From: Bradyrhizobium sp. SZCCT0148 | Lineage (GTDB): Bacteria; Pseudomonadota; Alphaproteobacteria; Rhizobiales; Xanthobacteraceae | DNA: 64,000 nt | Direction: 5' to 3' | Assembly (NCBI RefSeq): GCF_018129985.1 | Contig: NZ_JAFCKT010000005.1 | Span: 1 to 64,000, forward strand | Shown here: piece after piece, positions 41,793 through 50,708 of the stretch | How positions within the stretch are numbered: the stretch's first letter is position 1 | Layout of the letters: each line of letters opens with the position of its first letter | Position numbers and translations under genes: made by a program | The notes under the pieces: generated by a model | What the model saw: the letters and a program-made list of their open reading frames with translations, nothing else | The model's database searches: none | What the model was told of the DNA's origin: nothing

Positions 41793-43364
41793 ATGAAGTT
41801 GACGAAGACGCTTTTGCTCGGCTCGGCTGCCGGCCTGATGGCCGCCTCCGGAGCGTTCGCAGCCGACCTTCCCGTGAAGGCCAAGGCCGTCGAATACGTG
41901 AAGATCTGCTCGCTCTACGGCGCGGGCTTCTACTACATCCCGGGCACCGACACCTGCATCAAGCTCGGTGGTTATCTGCGCGCTGAAGTCGCGTTCAACA
42001 CCAACAGCCTGTACGGCATCTCGAACGGCTCGCCGGCCGGTGCGCACAACCGCCTCAGCAACACCTACTCGATGCGCGCTCGTGAAGATCTCAACATCGA
42101 CACGCGCACCGCGACCGAATACGGCGTCGTCCGTACCTTCTTCGACGGCGTGTTCACCTGGACCACCGGTGGCTATCAGGGCTCCGGCTCCGGCACCGGC
42201 GGCACGGTCTACACCGGCAACCTCGGCCTCAACACCTCCGGCGCCACCCCGGCGCTCGTTGGTTCGTCGATCAACGGCACCGACGGCAACACCTCGGGCG
42301 GTTCGCTCGGCGTGTACTACGCCTTCATCCAGTTCGCCGGCTTCACCATGGGTAAGGCCGTGTCGCAGTTCGACGCGCCCTGGACCAACTATCCCGGCAA
42401 CAACATCGACAGCCTCGTCGGCGGTTCCGGCACGGTCACTGGTGTCAACCAGTTCACCTACACCGCTGACTTCGGTCAGGGCGTAACGGCGTCGTTCTCG
42501 GCGGAAGACGCGACGGCCTATTACCAGGCTGGCAACGTCAACCTGACCGGCGCGACCGCGGGCAGCATGATCGGTGGTTCGTACGGCACCAACGCCATCG
42601 GCGGTTCGCGTTCGCCGAACCTCGTCGGTATGGTCCGTGTCGACCAGGCCTGGGGCATGTTCCAGGCGTCGGTTGCCGCTCACGACAACCACGTTGCCTA
42701 CTACGGCGCCACCGAAGCCACCGGCCACCCCGACGACAAGTGGGGCTGGGCTGTTCAGCTCGCTCTGTCGATCAAGAACATCCCGACTGGTGCGGGTGAC
42801 GTGATCAACATCCAGGGCGTCTACACCGATGGTGCGACCCGCTACAACTTCCAGAACCTGGCGGGCAGCAGCTACTCGATGTTCGGCAGCTCGGGCGTTG
42901 CCTATCAGAGCGTCGGCTTCGCCTATGCTCCGGACACCGTGTTCGTCACGGGCGGCCAGCAGGAAACCGTCAAGACCTGGGGCTTCCGTGGTGCTTACAC
43001 CCACAACTGGGATCCCTACTGGAACACCGCGCTGTACGGTGCCTACGCTCAGGCGCAGTACGGCTCGACGGCCAAGACCGCTCTCTGCGGCGCTGGCGGT
43101 GCGGGCGGCGTGTTCGGCGGTCTCGCCGGCGTCACGGGTTGTAACCCTGACTTCGCCGTGGGCCAGGTCGGTATCATCACCCGTTGGACTCCCGTCAAGA
43201 ACCTGACGTTCTCGGGCGACCTGAACTGGACCCGTCTCGACCAGAAGTACTCGGGCACGGTTGGCTACGCTGGTGCCGGCACGACGGCCAAGCCGGCCGC
43301 CCTGTACGAGCTGAAGGATCAGGACAGCGTCACCCTGCTGCTCCGCGCCCAGCGCAACTGGTAA
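41793..43364 (+). CDS. Outer-membrane porin (Porin_2 family)
   Basis: A 523-residue general porin of the Rhizobiales type. The signal peptide (MKLTKTLLLGSAAGLMAASG, cut after AFA) is followed by ADLPVKAKAVEYVKICSLYG, the family start, then GAGFYYIPGTDTCIKLGGYL with its Cys pair. Alternating aromatic strands run through to a C-terminus ending in RAQRNW, with a terminal aromatic residue for BAM recognition. Strong codon bias suggests high expression. GGAGG precedes the ATG. It is monocistronic with its own promoter and terminator. Length is at the long end of the family. Confidence 0.95.
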   Translation: MKLTKTLLLGSAAGLMAASGAFAADLPVKAKAVEYVKICSLYGAGFYYIPGTDTCIKLGGYLRAEVAFNTNSLYGISNGSPAGAHNRLSNTYSMRAREDLNIDTRTATEYGVVRTFFDGVFTWTTGGYQGSGSGTGGTVYTGNLGLNTSGATPALVGSSINGTDGNTSGGSLGVYYAFIQFAGFTMGKAVSQFDAPWTNYPGNNIDSLVGGSGTVTGVNQFTYTADFGQGVTASFSAEDATAYYQAGNVNLTGATAGSMIGGSYGTNAIGGSRSPNLVGMVRVDQAWGMFQASVAAHDNHVAYYGATEATGHPDDKWGWAVQLALSIKNIPTGAGDVINIQGVYTDGATRYNFQNLAGSSYSMFGSSGVAYQSVGFAYAPDTVFVTGGQQETVKTWGFRGAYTHNWDPYWNTALYGAYAQAQYGSTAKTALCGAGGAGGVFGGLAGVTGCNPDFAVGQVGIITRWTPVKNLTFSGDLNWTRLDQKYSGTVGYAGAGTTAKPAALYELKDQDSVTLLLRAQRNW

Positions 43365-43385
43365 GATCTTTCGTACCATCTAACG

Positions 43386-43418
43386 AACACCCGGCGGGAA
43401 ACCGCCGGGTGTTTTTTT
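43386..43418 (+). terminator. Intrinsic terminator of the porin gene
   Basis: AACACCCGGCGG (43386-43397) pairs with CCGCCGGGTGTT (43402-43413) over a GAAA loop, followed by Ts to 43418, 22 bases after the stop. Confidence 0.93.
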
Positions 43419-43701
43419 GTGCACGCATTCGCGTGATGCCTGATGGCCCCGTAGCCGGATCGCGCGACGGGCTGGCACGAGGCGGTTGCCGGCGGCGCAT
43501 CCGCGGCCGCTTGCCCGGCATGTCGCTGGTCCAGGGATTACGTTGGCATCCATCCGGGCGACGGGACCGCGTTTGGTTTGATAGCTCCGAAAATCTTGTC
43601 TTAAAAAATTACGCCATACCGACATTCGGCTTCGCCGAATGAGTAGCCCTGACGGGTCCATCCGTTCAAAGACAGGCCACTGGCGCGAAAATTGTAGGCT
43701 C

Positions 43702-44337
43702 TCAGCCCTGGCTTGCGACGCGCGCGCGGTCGAGATGCTCCTCGATCTTCGGGCGGTCGCGGGTGCGCTCGAAGCTGGTGCACAGCAGTTCGGTCTCCTC
43801 GAGCGAGATCGGAGCGCGATACAGCCGGCACATGAATTCGGCGCTCGCGCGTGCCTTGGAAGTCGCCGGGCTGCGTTCGGCGAGAAACATGCAGTCGCGG
43901 CAGATGCTGGCGTCGAGCCGCTGGTGGGCCGCATCGAGATGATTGAGGACCTCGCGGAGCGAATCGCGCAGCCTGACGCATTCGTCGTTGCCGAGCGAGG
44001 TGACCGCATTGACCACGTGATTGATCGGATCGTGCTGGCTCAGGCATTTTTCGCCCTGAGCGGTGATGTGCAGGACGACGGAACGCTTGTCCTCCAGCGA
44101 CGGCTTGCGCACCAGAAAGGACTTGCTCTCCAGCGTCTTCACGATTTGCGATGCGGTCGCTCTGGTGGCGCCGATGAAGCCGGCGAGCGCGGACGGCGTT
44201 CGCGAAAATCTGTTGGCACGGCCGAGAAAGCGCAGTGCCATCCATTCCCGGTCGCGCAATCCATGCTGATTGCCTTCGAAATACCAAGCCCTCGCCGCCT
44301 GGACCAGCAGCTCGACAGCTTCCCGTGCCAACGGCAT
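43702..44337 (-). CDS. MarR-family regulator with Cys-containing C-terminal extension
   Basis: A 211-residue regulator. The winged-helix domain covers about 20-105 (HGLRDREWMALRFLGRANRF, GFIGATRATASQIVKTLESK, RKPSLEDKRSVVLHITAQGE). A 70-residue extension beyond the usual MarR length contains three Cys groups (ICRDCMFL, FMCRLY, LLCTSF). These could bind a metal or Fe-S cluster or sense redox state. The stretch from the porin terminator to this stop (43419-43701) holds no other supported gene. The target is unknown. Confidence 0.8.
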   Translation of the reverse strand: MPLAREAVELLVQAARAWYFEGNQHGLRDREWMALRFLGRANRFSRTPSALAGFIGATRATASQIVKTLESKSFLVRKPSLEDKRSVVLHITAQGEKCLSQHDPINHVVNAVTSLGNDECVRLRDSLREVLNHLDAAHQRLDASICRDCMFLAERSPATSKARASAEFMCRLYRAPISLEETELLCTSFERTRDRPKIEEHLDRARVASQG

Positions 44338-45090
44338 GTATCTACCCCGCCCCCGAAACGTCGTCTTCGGCGCTCCGGAGCCGCTCGGCGTTCCGGCCTA
44401 TGAGTCCATCGAACGACACCGAACGGCTGCCGTCCGGCGAGCGAATCGTGTCGAGCTCTCGTTCGAAAGAAGGGTTTGCAGCACGTCCGGCCCGGATCGC
44501 TGGGGCTCGCGTGCTCCGGCGTGAGAAACCGCGTCGTGGACGTGCCAACAGCGTCGTCGTCGCGCGGGAGCCCAAGTCGTCGTCGGCAACGGACGATGGA
44601 TCGGAATAGCTCAACCGAAGCCCCTGAGTTCAAGTCACACGCAGACGTTTCTTATGTTCCGTCGAAACGATGAATGAGCTTCTCAACAAAATCAAGTAGA
44701 GACGCTCGCGCAGTCTGGATGTCGTCGCAGTCGAATGTAACGTTCAAGACAATCTCGCTGTTCGGGACACATGATGGTGAACGCAATACGCTGTCAGACA
44801 AGCAACATGCACTCAACTCTGCGACGCCGTGATTGCACGACATCCTGGTGTCCGTGATCGACGCAGATTGATCGAACCTTGTGCAGCATGACGAATGAGT
44901 TCGGCGCGTCATCCACAACTTGTGCGTGACGCCTCGGAATTGCCGGGGGAACTCACAGGAATTGCACGCGGCGGTTGTTGGTTGTCTTGCCCGCCAAATC
45001 GCCTGAGCGGTAACTTGCACGCAGTCGCCCGCCGTTCTCACCCGAATGGTGGAGGCGATAGCGCCGCCGGTCGCGTCCTCTGTCGCGCTG
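44338..45090. other. Intergenic stretch between the MarR gene and the flagellar cluster
   Basis: About 750 bases of lower GC than the flanks in its middle part. A leftward 129-codon frame (44652-45041) is Cys/Arg-rich at its start and unconvincing, though its last 30 residues look protein-like. No other gene is supported. It may be an old insertion site or a decayed gene. Confidence 0.4.
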
Positions 45091-46416
45091 CTATTCGCCC
45101 TTCAGCATATCCCGCAACTCGCGGAACGGATCGGCGCTCGGGGGAGCCGAAGCGTCCTGGCGCATCGCGCTGTAGATTTTCGGAACCATTTCGACCGCTT
45201 GGTCGAGACCCGAATCACGTCCCGACTGATAGCCGCCCATCAGGCGAAGGTCGCGCGTGTCCTCGTATTTGGCGATCAAGGCGCGCAGCTTGCTGACCAA
45301 TTCACGCTCTTCGGGATCCCAGACGTTATGCGCGAGGCGGGAGACCGAGGCCAGAACGTCGACAGCCGGATAGCGCGCCTGATCGGCGATGTGCCTGGAG
45401 AGCACGATGTGCCCATCGAGCGTGCTGCGAATGGTGTCGGCGATTGGCTCGTTGTGATCGTCGCCGTCGACCAGCACCGAGAATATGCCGGTGATGGTGC
45501 CGGAGCCTTCCTCGCCGGGCCCGGCGCGCTCCAGGAGGCGCGGCAGATCGGTGAAGACCGTCGGCGCATAGCCGCGCGCAACCGCAGGCTCGCCGGCCGC
45601 GAGCGCGACCTCGCGGGCGGCATGGGCGAAACGGGTGATCGAATCGACCATGAGCAGGACCGATTCGCCCCGGCCGCGGAAATACTCCGCGACCGCCATG
45701 GCCGTCTTCGGCGCCAGCCGCCGCATCATCGGGCTTTCGTCTCCGGTCGACACGATGGTGACGGCGCGCTGCCGATCGTTGCCCAATACGTCCTCGATGA
45801 ACTCGCGCACCTCGCGGCCGCGCTCGCCGACCAGGGCCAGCACCACGGTGTCGAAACCCTGGCTGCGGGCGAGCATCGCAAGCAGCGTCGACTTGCCGAC
45901 GCCGGAGCCGGCAAAGATGCCGACGCGCTGGCCGGCGCAGATCGGCGCGAACAGATCGATGACGCGTACGCCGGTGCGCAGCGGCTTGTGCACGCGTGCG
46001 CGTTTCATGGCCGATGGCGCCTCGGCCTCGGCCGAGACCGCCTGGGGGCCCGGCGTAAGGGGCCCCAAGCCATCCAGCGGCGTGCCGAGAGCATTGATAA
46101 CGCGACCCTTCCAGTTCGGATCCGGCGCAAAGGACAAGGGCGGCATCCGGTAGGCGACCGAACCGAGTCCGCCGGCGAACTGGCGGTCGAACGGCTTGGC
46201 GATGATGCCCTCGCTGTCGATTCGCACCACCTCGCCGATCTGCGGCTTGCCGCCCGAAGTGACGCCGATGAGTTCGCCAAGCCTGACGAAGCGCGACAGG
46301 CCGGAGACACGAAAATGCGTCGGCGCGATCTCGGAGATCGCGCCGCTGACGCTTGCCAGGGGGGTGCTTTGCTGAAGCTCCAGCAGCGCCCACTCGAGTT
46401 GCCGAAGAGCGTTCAA
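45091..46416 (-). CDS. fliI: Flagellum-specific ATPase FliI
   Basis: A 441-residue F1-beta-like ATPase that energises unfolding and delivery of substrates to the flagellar type III export gate. Walker A GSGVGKST is at residues 170-177, Walker B MLMVDSITRFAHAAREV follows, and GEPAVARGYAPTVFTDLPRL is the FliI-typical region. Length is normal. The start is TTG. It is the last gene of the leftward DUF1217-flgF-fliI operon. The export partner FliH is probably the cut-off gene at the far end of the window. Confidence 0.95.
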   Translation of the reverse strand: MNALRQLEWALLELQQSTPLASVSGAISEIAPTHFRVSGLSRFVRLGELIGVTSGGKPQIGEVVRIDSEGIIAKPFDRQFAGGLGSVAYRMPPLSFAPDPNWKGRVINALGTPLDGLGPLTPGPQAVSAEAEAPSAMKRARVHKPLRTGVRVIDLFAPICAGQRVGIFAGSGVGKSTLLAMLARSQGFDTVVLALVGERGREVREFIEDVLGNDRQRAVTIVSTGDESPMMRRLAPKTAMAVAEYFRGRGESVLLMVDSITRFAHAAREVALAAGEPAVARGYAPTVFTDLPRLLERAGPGEEGSGTITGIFSVLVDGDDHNEPIADTIRSTLDGHIVLSRHIADQARYPAVDVLASVSRLAHNVWDPEERELVSKLRALIAKYEDTRDLRLMGGYQSGRDSGLDQAVEMVPKIYSAMRQDASAPPSADPFRELRDMLKGE

Positions 46417-46457
46417 GGTAACCGTCCAACCTCAATCTCACTGCGCGCGGGCGCAGA

Positions 46458-47186
46458 CTATTTGCCGGGTTCGCCCAGCGTCCGGATCGCATTCTGCAGT
46501 GAGCTCTCGGTGCCCTCGATCATCGAATTGGTGCCGTCGAAAGCGCGCGAGGCCGCGATCAGCTTGGTCAATTCCATCATCGGGTTGGCACCGGATCCCT
46601 CGACATAGCCCTGCTTGAAGCCGTCGCGGGAGAAATCGGCGATGGCGCTTGCCGGCCGGTCCGGCGTCACGCCGGAATTGCCGTAGCGCTCGAGATTGGC
46701 GTCGGCGGGGATGCTGAACAGGCCGATGGTGCCGATCTCGTTGTTGTCCTGGGTGATCGCGCCGCTGCGTGCGATCGAGACCGGTCCGCCGTTCGGGTCC
46801 AGCGTGATCTGCGCGCCGCCGGAATCGACGACGGGAAATCCGCTCACGGTCTGGAGATCGCCGTTGGCGCCGATCTGGAAGCGGCCGTCGCGGGTATAGA
46901 CCGTGCCGTTGGGCCCGGCGAACGCGATCCAGCCCTGGCCGACCACGGCGACGTCGAGCGGATTGCCGCTCTCGGTGATGTTGCCTTGCTCGCGCGAGAT
47001 GATGTTGTCGCCGGGCGAGGAGAACGCGACCGGGTTCGCGCCGGCCTTGGACAGCACGGTCTCGAACTTCACCACATCGGTGCGGAATGCCGCTGTGTTG
47101 ACGTTGGCGACGTTGTTGGCGATCGTCTGAAGGCGCTTTTCGAGGGCGACCTGGGCTGACAGTCCCACATAGAGGGCCGATTGCAT
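46458..47186 (-). CDS. flgF: Flagellar basal-body rod protein FlgF
   Basis: A 242-residue proximal-rod protein. The N-terminal rod motif (ALEKRLQTIANNVANVNTAAFR) and the C-terminal helical motif (MMELTKLIAASRAFDGTNSMIE) assemble as a coiled coil; the D1 core includes PGDNIISREQGNITESGNPL. It starts 3 bases after the DUF1217 stop. The FlgF assignment over FlgG follows from length and from the separate FlgG at 54093. Confidence 0.93.
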   Translation of the reverse strand: MQSALYVGLSAQVALEKRLQTIANNVANVNTAAFRTDVVKFETVLSKAGANPVAFSSPGDNIISREQGNITESGNPLDVAVVGQGWIAFAGPNGTVYTRDGRFQIGANGDLQTVSGFPVVDSGGAQITLDPNGGPVSIARSGAITQDNNEIGTIGLFSIPADANLERYGNSGVTPDRPASAIADFSRDGFKQGYVEGSGANPMMELTKLIAASRAFDGTNSMIEGTESSLQNAIRTLGEPGK

Positions 47187-47189
47187 GAC

Positions 47190-47975
47190 TTACCTGTTGA
47201 ACCTGATGTTCTGAAGAGTCGCGAGCATGTTGGTGTCCATGCTTGCCGAGGATGCGCCGCCGATCAGGATCAGTGCGGAATTGGTCGAGCTGTCGCTCTG
47301 GGCCTGGGTCGCGTCCCACATCGCCGCGAAGCGCTGCACGAACTTCGTGACCTTGGCGGGGTCCTGGAAATCGGTGAGCTTGACCCTGTTCGTGATCATC
47401 TTGGCCTGGGCGTCGATGTCGGCTGAACTGATCGTCGCCGGCAGTCCGAGCGCGGTCTGAACCACCTGCGTCAGCGCCTTGTCCGCGAGAACCTGGTAGG
47501 CGGTCGTGATCGTGGGGGCCTTGCGGGTGAAATAGAGCGCCAGCCGCAGACCCTCGTTCTGGTCGCCGGCCTTCTGCTCCATCGTCTGCGTGACATAATG
47601 GGTGGCCGTCCCGGTCGTGGCCTGGGCGGTCTTTGTCGCGTTGCTGCCGAGGGCAGCGAAATTGAAGGCGGTGGCGAATTCCCGGTAGCGGGTGTCGGTC
47701 AGCTTGTTGGCGAAGGTGTTCTTGTTGCCGACACCCTCGGTCAGCACCTTGCGCATGAACGCCTTGGCGTAGGTCATGTCGCTGAGGCCGAAGGCCTTCA
47801 TGGCGTAGGAATAGAGGCGATAGTCCTTCAGGAAGTCGTCAATCGTCTTCACGTTGCCGATATGGCTCAGGAAATAGTCGGTCTCGCGGCTGACATCCGG
47901 CTGTGTCGCGACCTGCGTCAGCGACTTGCCCATGTCCTTGGTCAGCCTGGTGTAGTCCGCGATGGTGGATAGCAT
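47190..47975 (-). CDS. DUF1217 flagellar-cluster protein
   Basis: A 261-residue soluble helical protein of the DUF1217 family, found in alphaproteobacterial flagellar operons. Family-like segments are VSRETDYFLSHIGNVKTIDD, FLKDYRLYSYAMKAFGLSDM, YAKAFMRKVLTEG and FVQRFAAMWD. AGAGGGG lies before the ATG. Its precise role in flagellar assembly is not established. It is first in the leftward operon, divergent from motA. Confidence 0.85.
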   Translation of the reverse strand: MLSTIADYTRLTKDMGKSLTQVATQPDVSRETDYFLSHIGNVKTIDDFLKDYRLYSYAMKAFGLSDMTYAKAFMRKVLTEGVGNKNTFANKLTDTRYREFATAFNFAALGSNATKTAQATTGTATHYVTQTMEQKAGDQNEGLRLALYFTRKAPTITTAYQVLADKALTQVVQTALGLPATISSADIDAQAKMITNRVKLTDFQDPAKVTKFVQRFAAMWDATQAQSDSSTNSALILIGGASSASMDTNMLATLQNIRFNR

Positions 47976-48029
47976 GACACGCGCCCCTCTGGCCGCTGTT
48001 GCGACGCCGACCCAAGCTGCCGCCGATTG

Positions 48030-48071
48030 CTTGCGCGGGGCTGGCGACGCGGGAAGCCAGCCCCGCGCAAG
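48030..48071. repeat. Perfect 16-bp inverted repeat before motA
   Basis: CTTGCGCGGGGCTGGC (48030-48045) and GCCAGCCCCGCGCAAG (48056-48071) are exact reverse complements around a 10-base loop. It lies in the divergent region, 47 bases before the motA start and 55 bases before DUF1217. It could be an operator, a leader hairpin of motA or a dispersed palindrome. Confidence 0.9.
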
Positions 48072-48118
48072 GCTCGCCGACTAGATGTTTCCGGTGGGAT
48101 CGGCGATGGAGCGGCGCG

Positions 48119-49015
48119 TTGGGCAGTTTCGTGGGGATTTTCATCACGGTAGCGGCGCTGCTCGGCGGGTTTGCCGCGATGGGCGGGCATCTGGCCGTGC
48201 TCATGCAGCCGTGGGAGTTCGTGATCATCATGGGGACTGCGGTCGGCACCTTCATCGTGGCCAATCCGTGGAAGACGGTGGTGGATACCGGGGTTGCCTG
48301 CATGCAGGCCATCACCGGCGCGGTGCCCGGCCAGCGCTATTATCTTGATCTGCTCGGTGCGCTCCACGCGCTGATGCGCGAGCTCAGGGGCAAGGGCCGC
48401 AACGAGGTCGAGGCGCATATCGACGATCCCGCGTCCTCCGAGATCTTCAAGGCGTTTCCGAGCGTGCTCGGAGATCCCTCGCTGCTCCAGTTCATCTGCG
48501 ACTACGTCCGCCTCATCATCATGGGGAACGCGCGCACGCACGAGATCGAGGCGCTGATGGACGAGGAAATCCACACCATCGTGAAGAGCAAGCTAGCGCC
48601 CTATCATGCCTTGGTGACGGTGTCCGAGGCGCTGCCGGCGCTTGGCATCGTCGCCGCGGTGCTCGGCGTCATCAAGGCGATGGGCGCGCTCGACCAGTCG
48701 CCGAAGCTGCTCGGCGGCTTCATCGGCGCGGCCCTGGTCGGCACCTTTGCCGGCATCTTCCTGTCCTACGGCGTCCTTTCGCCCTTCGCGATCAAGATCA
48801 AGATGACGCGCGAGAAGAAGTGCCGGCCCTACATCATCGTCAAGCAGACGCTGCTGGCGTTCATGAACGGCGCCATGCCGCAGATCGCCGTCGAGCACGG
48901 CCGCAAGATGATCGCGAGCACCGAGCGGCCGTCGATCGACGTCGTCGAGAACGAGACGATCGCGGGTCCCAAGGCCGTCGTCACCGAGCCCGAACCCAAG
49001 GCGGCCCGCGCATGA
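48119..49015 (+). CDS. motA: Flagellar motor stator protein MotA
   Basis: A 298-residue stator subunit of the proton-driven flagellar motor. It has four transmembrane segments (first GIFITVAALLGGFAAMGG, last pair around VSEALPALGIVAAVLGVIKA and LGGFIGAALVGTFAGIFLSY) and a large cytoplasmic loop contacting FliG. The start is TTG, with TGGAG nine bases ahead; the frame upstream runs through the inverted repeat and is not MotA-like. It overlaps fliM by 4 bases. MotB is not in the window. Confidence 0.92.
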   Translation: MGSFVGIFITVAALLGGFAAMGGHLAVLMQPWEFVIIMGTAVGTFIVANPWKTVVDTGVACMQAITGAVPGQRYYLDLLGALHALMRELRGKGRNEVEAHIDDPASSEIFKAFPSVLGDPSLLQFICDYVRLIIMGNARTHEIEALMDEEIHTIVKSKLAPYHALVTVSEALPALGIVAAVLGVIKAMGALDQSPKLLGGFIGAALVGTFAGIFLSYGVLSPFAIKIKMTREKKCRPYIIVKQTLLAFMNGAMPQIAVEHGRKMIASTERPSIDVVENETIAGPKAVVTEPEPKAARA

Positions 49016-49950
49016 TGGAAGACGTCGAGGTCGATCAGCGCAAGCAGCTGCCGAACTATTTGCTGGACGCCGCCGGTATATCGATCGAACGCATGCCGAT
49101 GCTCAATGTGATCTTCGATCGCATGGCGGCATCCTGCACCGACAGCCTGCAGCCGATGGCGGGAACGCCGTGCTATTTCTCGGTCAACGGCATCACCAAC
49201 GATCCGCTCGGAGACATCATCAAGGACTATGAGGGCAACGCGGTTGCGGCCGTGCTCTATGCCGAGCAGTGGGACTCGCGCGTGATCATCGTGCTGGACC
49301 GCGACTTCGTGTTCACGATGGTCGAGGCGATGTTCGGATCCGACGGGGCGGAACCACCGCTCGACGTCGAGCGCACTTTCTCGAACATCGAGATCCGCCT
49401 GGTCCAGGCGCTGTTCGAGCGATTCGCCAAGGCGCTGCAGAGCGCCTTCGCCGGCACGTCGAACGTCACCTTCCGGGTGGAGCGGGTCGAGACGGCGATG
49501 GCCTCGCTGGCGATCGGGCGGGCCAGCAACATGTCGATCTGCGCGAACATGATGGTGCAGGCGCTCTACCGCGGCGGCCAGATGTTCCTGATCATCCCGC
49601 ACTCCGCGCTCAACCCGCTCAGGCAGAAGCTCGCTCACGTCGTCGTCAGCGACGGCCGCGCGACCGATCCGCGCTGGCGCGAGCAGATGGAGAGCGAGGT
49701 CCAAAGGACCGAAGTGACGCTGAGCGCGGTGCTCGACGAGAAGATGATTTCGCTCGAGGACGTCGTGAAATTCAAGGTGGGGCAGGTTCTCGAGCTTGAG
49801 GCCACGCCGCGCACGCTGGCGCGCCTCGAGAGCAACAACCAGGTGCTGTTCTGGTGTCAGATCGGCCAGCTCGATGGCTATTACGCCATGCAGGTGGCCG
49901 ATCCCGTGGATCAGAAGCGGGAGTTTGTCGATGATATCCTATCTCGTTGA
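49012..49950 (+). CDS. fliM: Flagellar motor switch protein FliM
   Basis: A 312-residue C-ring protein. The middle CheC-like domain (SLQPMAGTPCYFSVNGITND to VFTMVEAMFGSDG) and the C-terminal SpoA domain (VTLSAVLDEKMISLEDVVKF, LEATPRTLARLESNNQVLFW) are present. The N-terminus (MMEDVEVDQRKQLPNYLLDA) lacks the LSQ.EIDALL-type CheY-P-binding helix of enteric FliM. It is translationally coupled to motA. Its 3' end overlaps the next small gene by 20 bases. Confidence 0.92.
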   Translation: MMEDVEVDQRKQLPNYLLDAAGISIERMPMLNVIFDRMAASCTDSLQPMAGTPCYFSVNGITNDPLGDIIKDYEGNAVAAVLYAEQWDSRVIIVLDRDFVFTMVEAMFGSDGAEPPLDVERTFSNIEIRLVQALFERFAKALQSAFAGTSNVTFRVERVETAMASLAIGRASNMSICANMMVQALYRGGQMFLIIPHSALNPLRQKLAHVVVSDGRATDPRWREQMESEVQRTEVTLSAVLDEKMISLEDVVKFKVGQVLELEATPRTLARLESNNQVLFWCQIGQLDGYYAMQVADPVDQKREFVDDILSR

Positions 49951-50242
49951 TGCCGTGCTGTTGATCGCGCTGGCCTTCACCAGCATGCGGGTGACCCGGA
50001 TGCACCGCGAGCTGGCGCGTCTGCGCAGCTACCAGGGCGAATTCACCACCATCATCCACGAGACGGCGGGTGCCTTTGACACGGTCATCACCGCGGCGCA
50101 TGATTCCACCGCCAATCTCGGGCGCCTCGCCAACGTGCTGAGCACCAAGATCGATCAGGCCCACGAGGTGATCGCGGCTCTCGATGCGAGGAGCGGGCTC
50201 GCGCCCGCGACTGCAGGCGGCGCCGAGGTGAACAAGCACTAA
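49931..50242 (+). CDS. Small membrane-anchored flagellar-cluster protein (DUF6468-like)
   Basis: A 103-residue protein with one N-terminal transmembrane helix (ISYLVDAVLLIALAFTSMRV) followed by a cytoplasmic helical coil (HRELARLRSYQGEFTTIIHE, VITAAHDSTANLGRLANVLS). Short proteins at this position between fliM and fliN in Rhizobiales are, as I recall, annotated DUF6468. It begins inside the end of fliM, so it is coupled to it. A role in placing or stabilising the C-ring or stator is a guess. Confidence 0.72.
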   Translation: MISYLVDAVLLIALAFTSMRVTRMHRELARLRSYQGEFTTIIHETAGAFDTVITAAHDSTANLGRLANVLSTKIDQAHEVIAALDARSGLAPATAGGAEVNKH

Positions 50243-50316
50243 GAGAGAGCCGGCAGAACCCTTACGAGCGGAACGCCAGGGCGCTCCGGGAGCGGAATAC
50301 CAAGAGGCAATACCAG

Positions 50317-50706
50317 ATGGCGCAATCCTTCGACTATGACTCTGCCACGCGAGCACCTGCCGCCGACGAGGGGCGTACCGATACGACCCCGCTTGAGCGG
50401 CTCGCGGAGATTGCCGCGCGCACGGCGGAGGAGACCGGCAAGTTCGCCAATGTCGATGCCATCCTGCGCATTCCGGTCACCATGCAGGTGGTGCTGGGAT
50501 CGGCGACCATACCGGTGGCGAACCTCATGAAGCTCGGGCGCGGCGCGGTGGTCCCGCTCGACCACAGGGTCGGCGAGCCCGTCGACGTCGTCGTCAACGG
50601 CCGCATCGTCGCCCGTGGAGAGGTGGTCGTCGTCGAGGAGGACAATTCCCGCTTCGGTGTTTCGCTGACCGAGATCGTCGGGCCGCTGGGGCAGGGTGAT
50701 AGCTGA
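50317..50706 (+). CDS. fliN: Flagellar motor switch protein FliN
   Basis: A 129-residue C-ring protein with a variable N-terminus (about 1-45) and a SpoA domain (ILRIPVTMQVVLGSATIPVA, NLMKLGRGAVVPLDHRVGEP, VDVVVNGRIVARGEVVVVEE, FGVSLTEIV). Length is typical. It stops two bases before fliG begins. Confidence 0.95.
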   Translation: MAQSFDYDSATRAPAADEGRTDTTPLERLAEIAARTAEETGKFANVDAILRIPVTMQVVLGSATIPVANLMKLGRGAVVPLDHRVGEPVDVVVNGRIVARGEVVVVEEDNSRFGVSLTEIVGPLGQGDS

Positions 50707-50708
50707 CC

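Noticed and set aside
44652..45041. Leftward 129-codon frame before the flagellar cluster
   Set aside because: Cys/Arg/Ser-rich composition over most of its length and no proper start; only the last 30 residues look protein-like.
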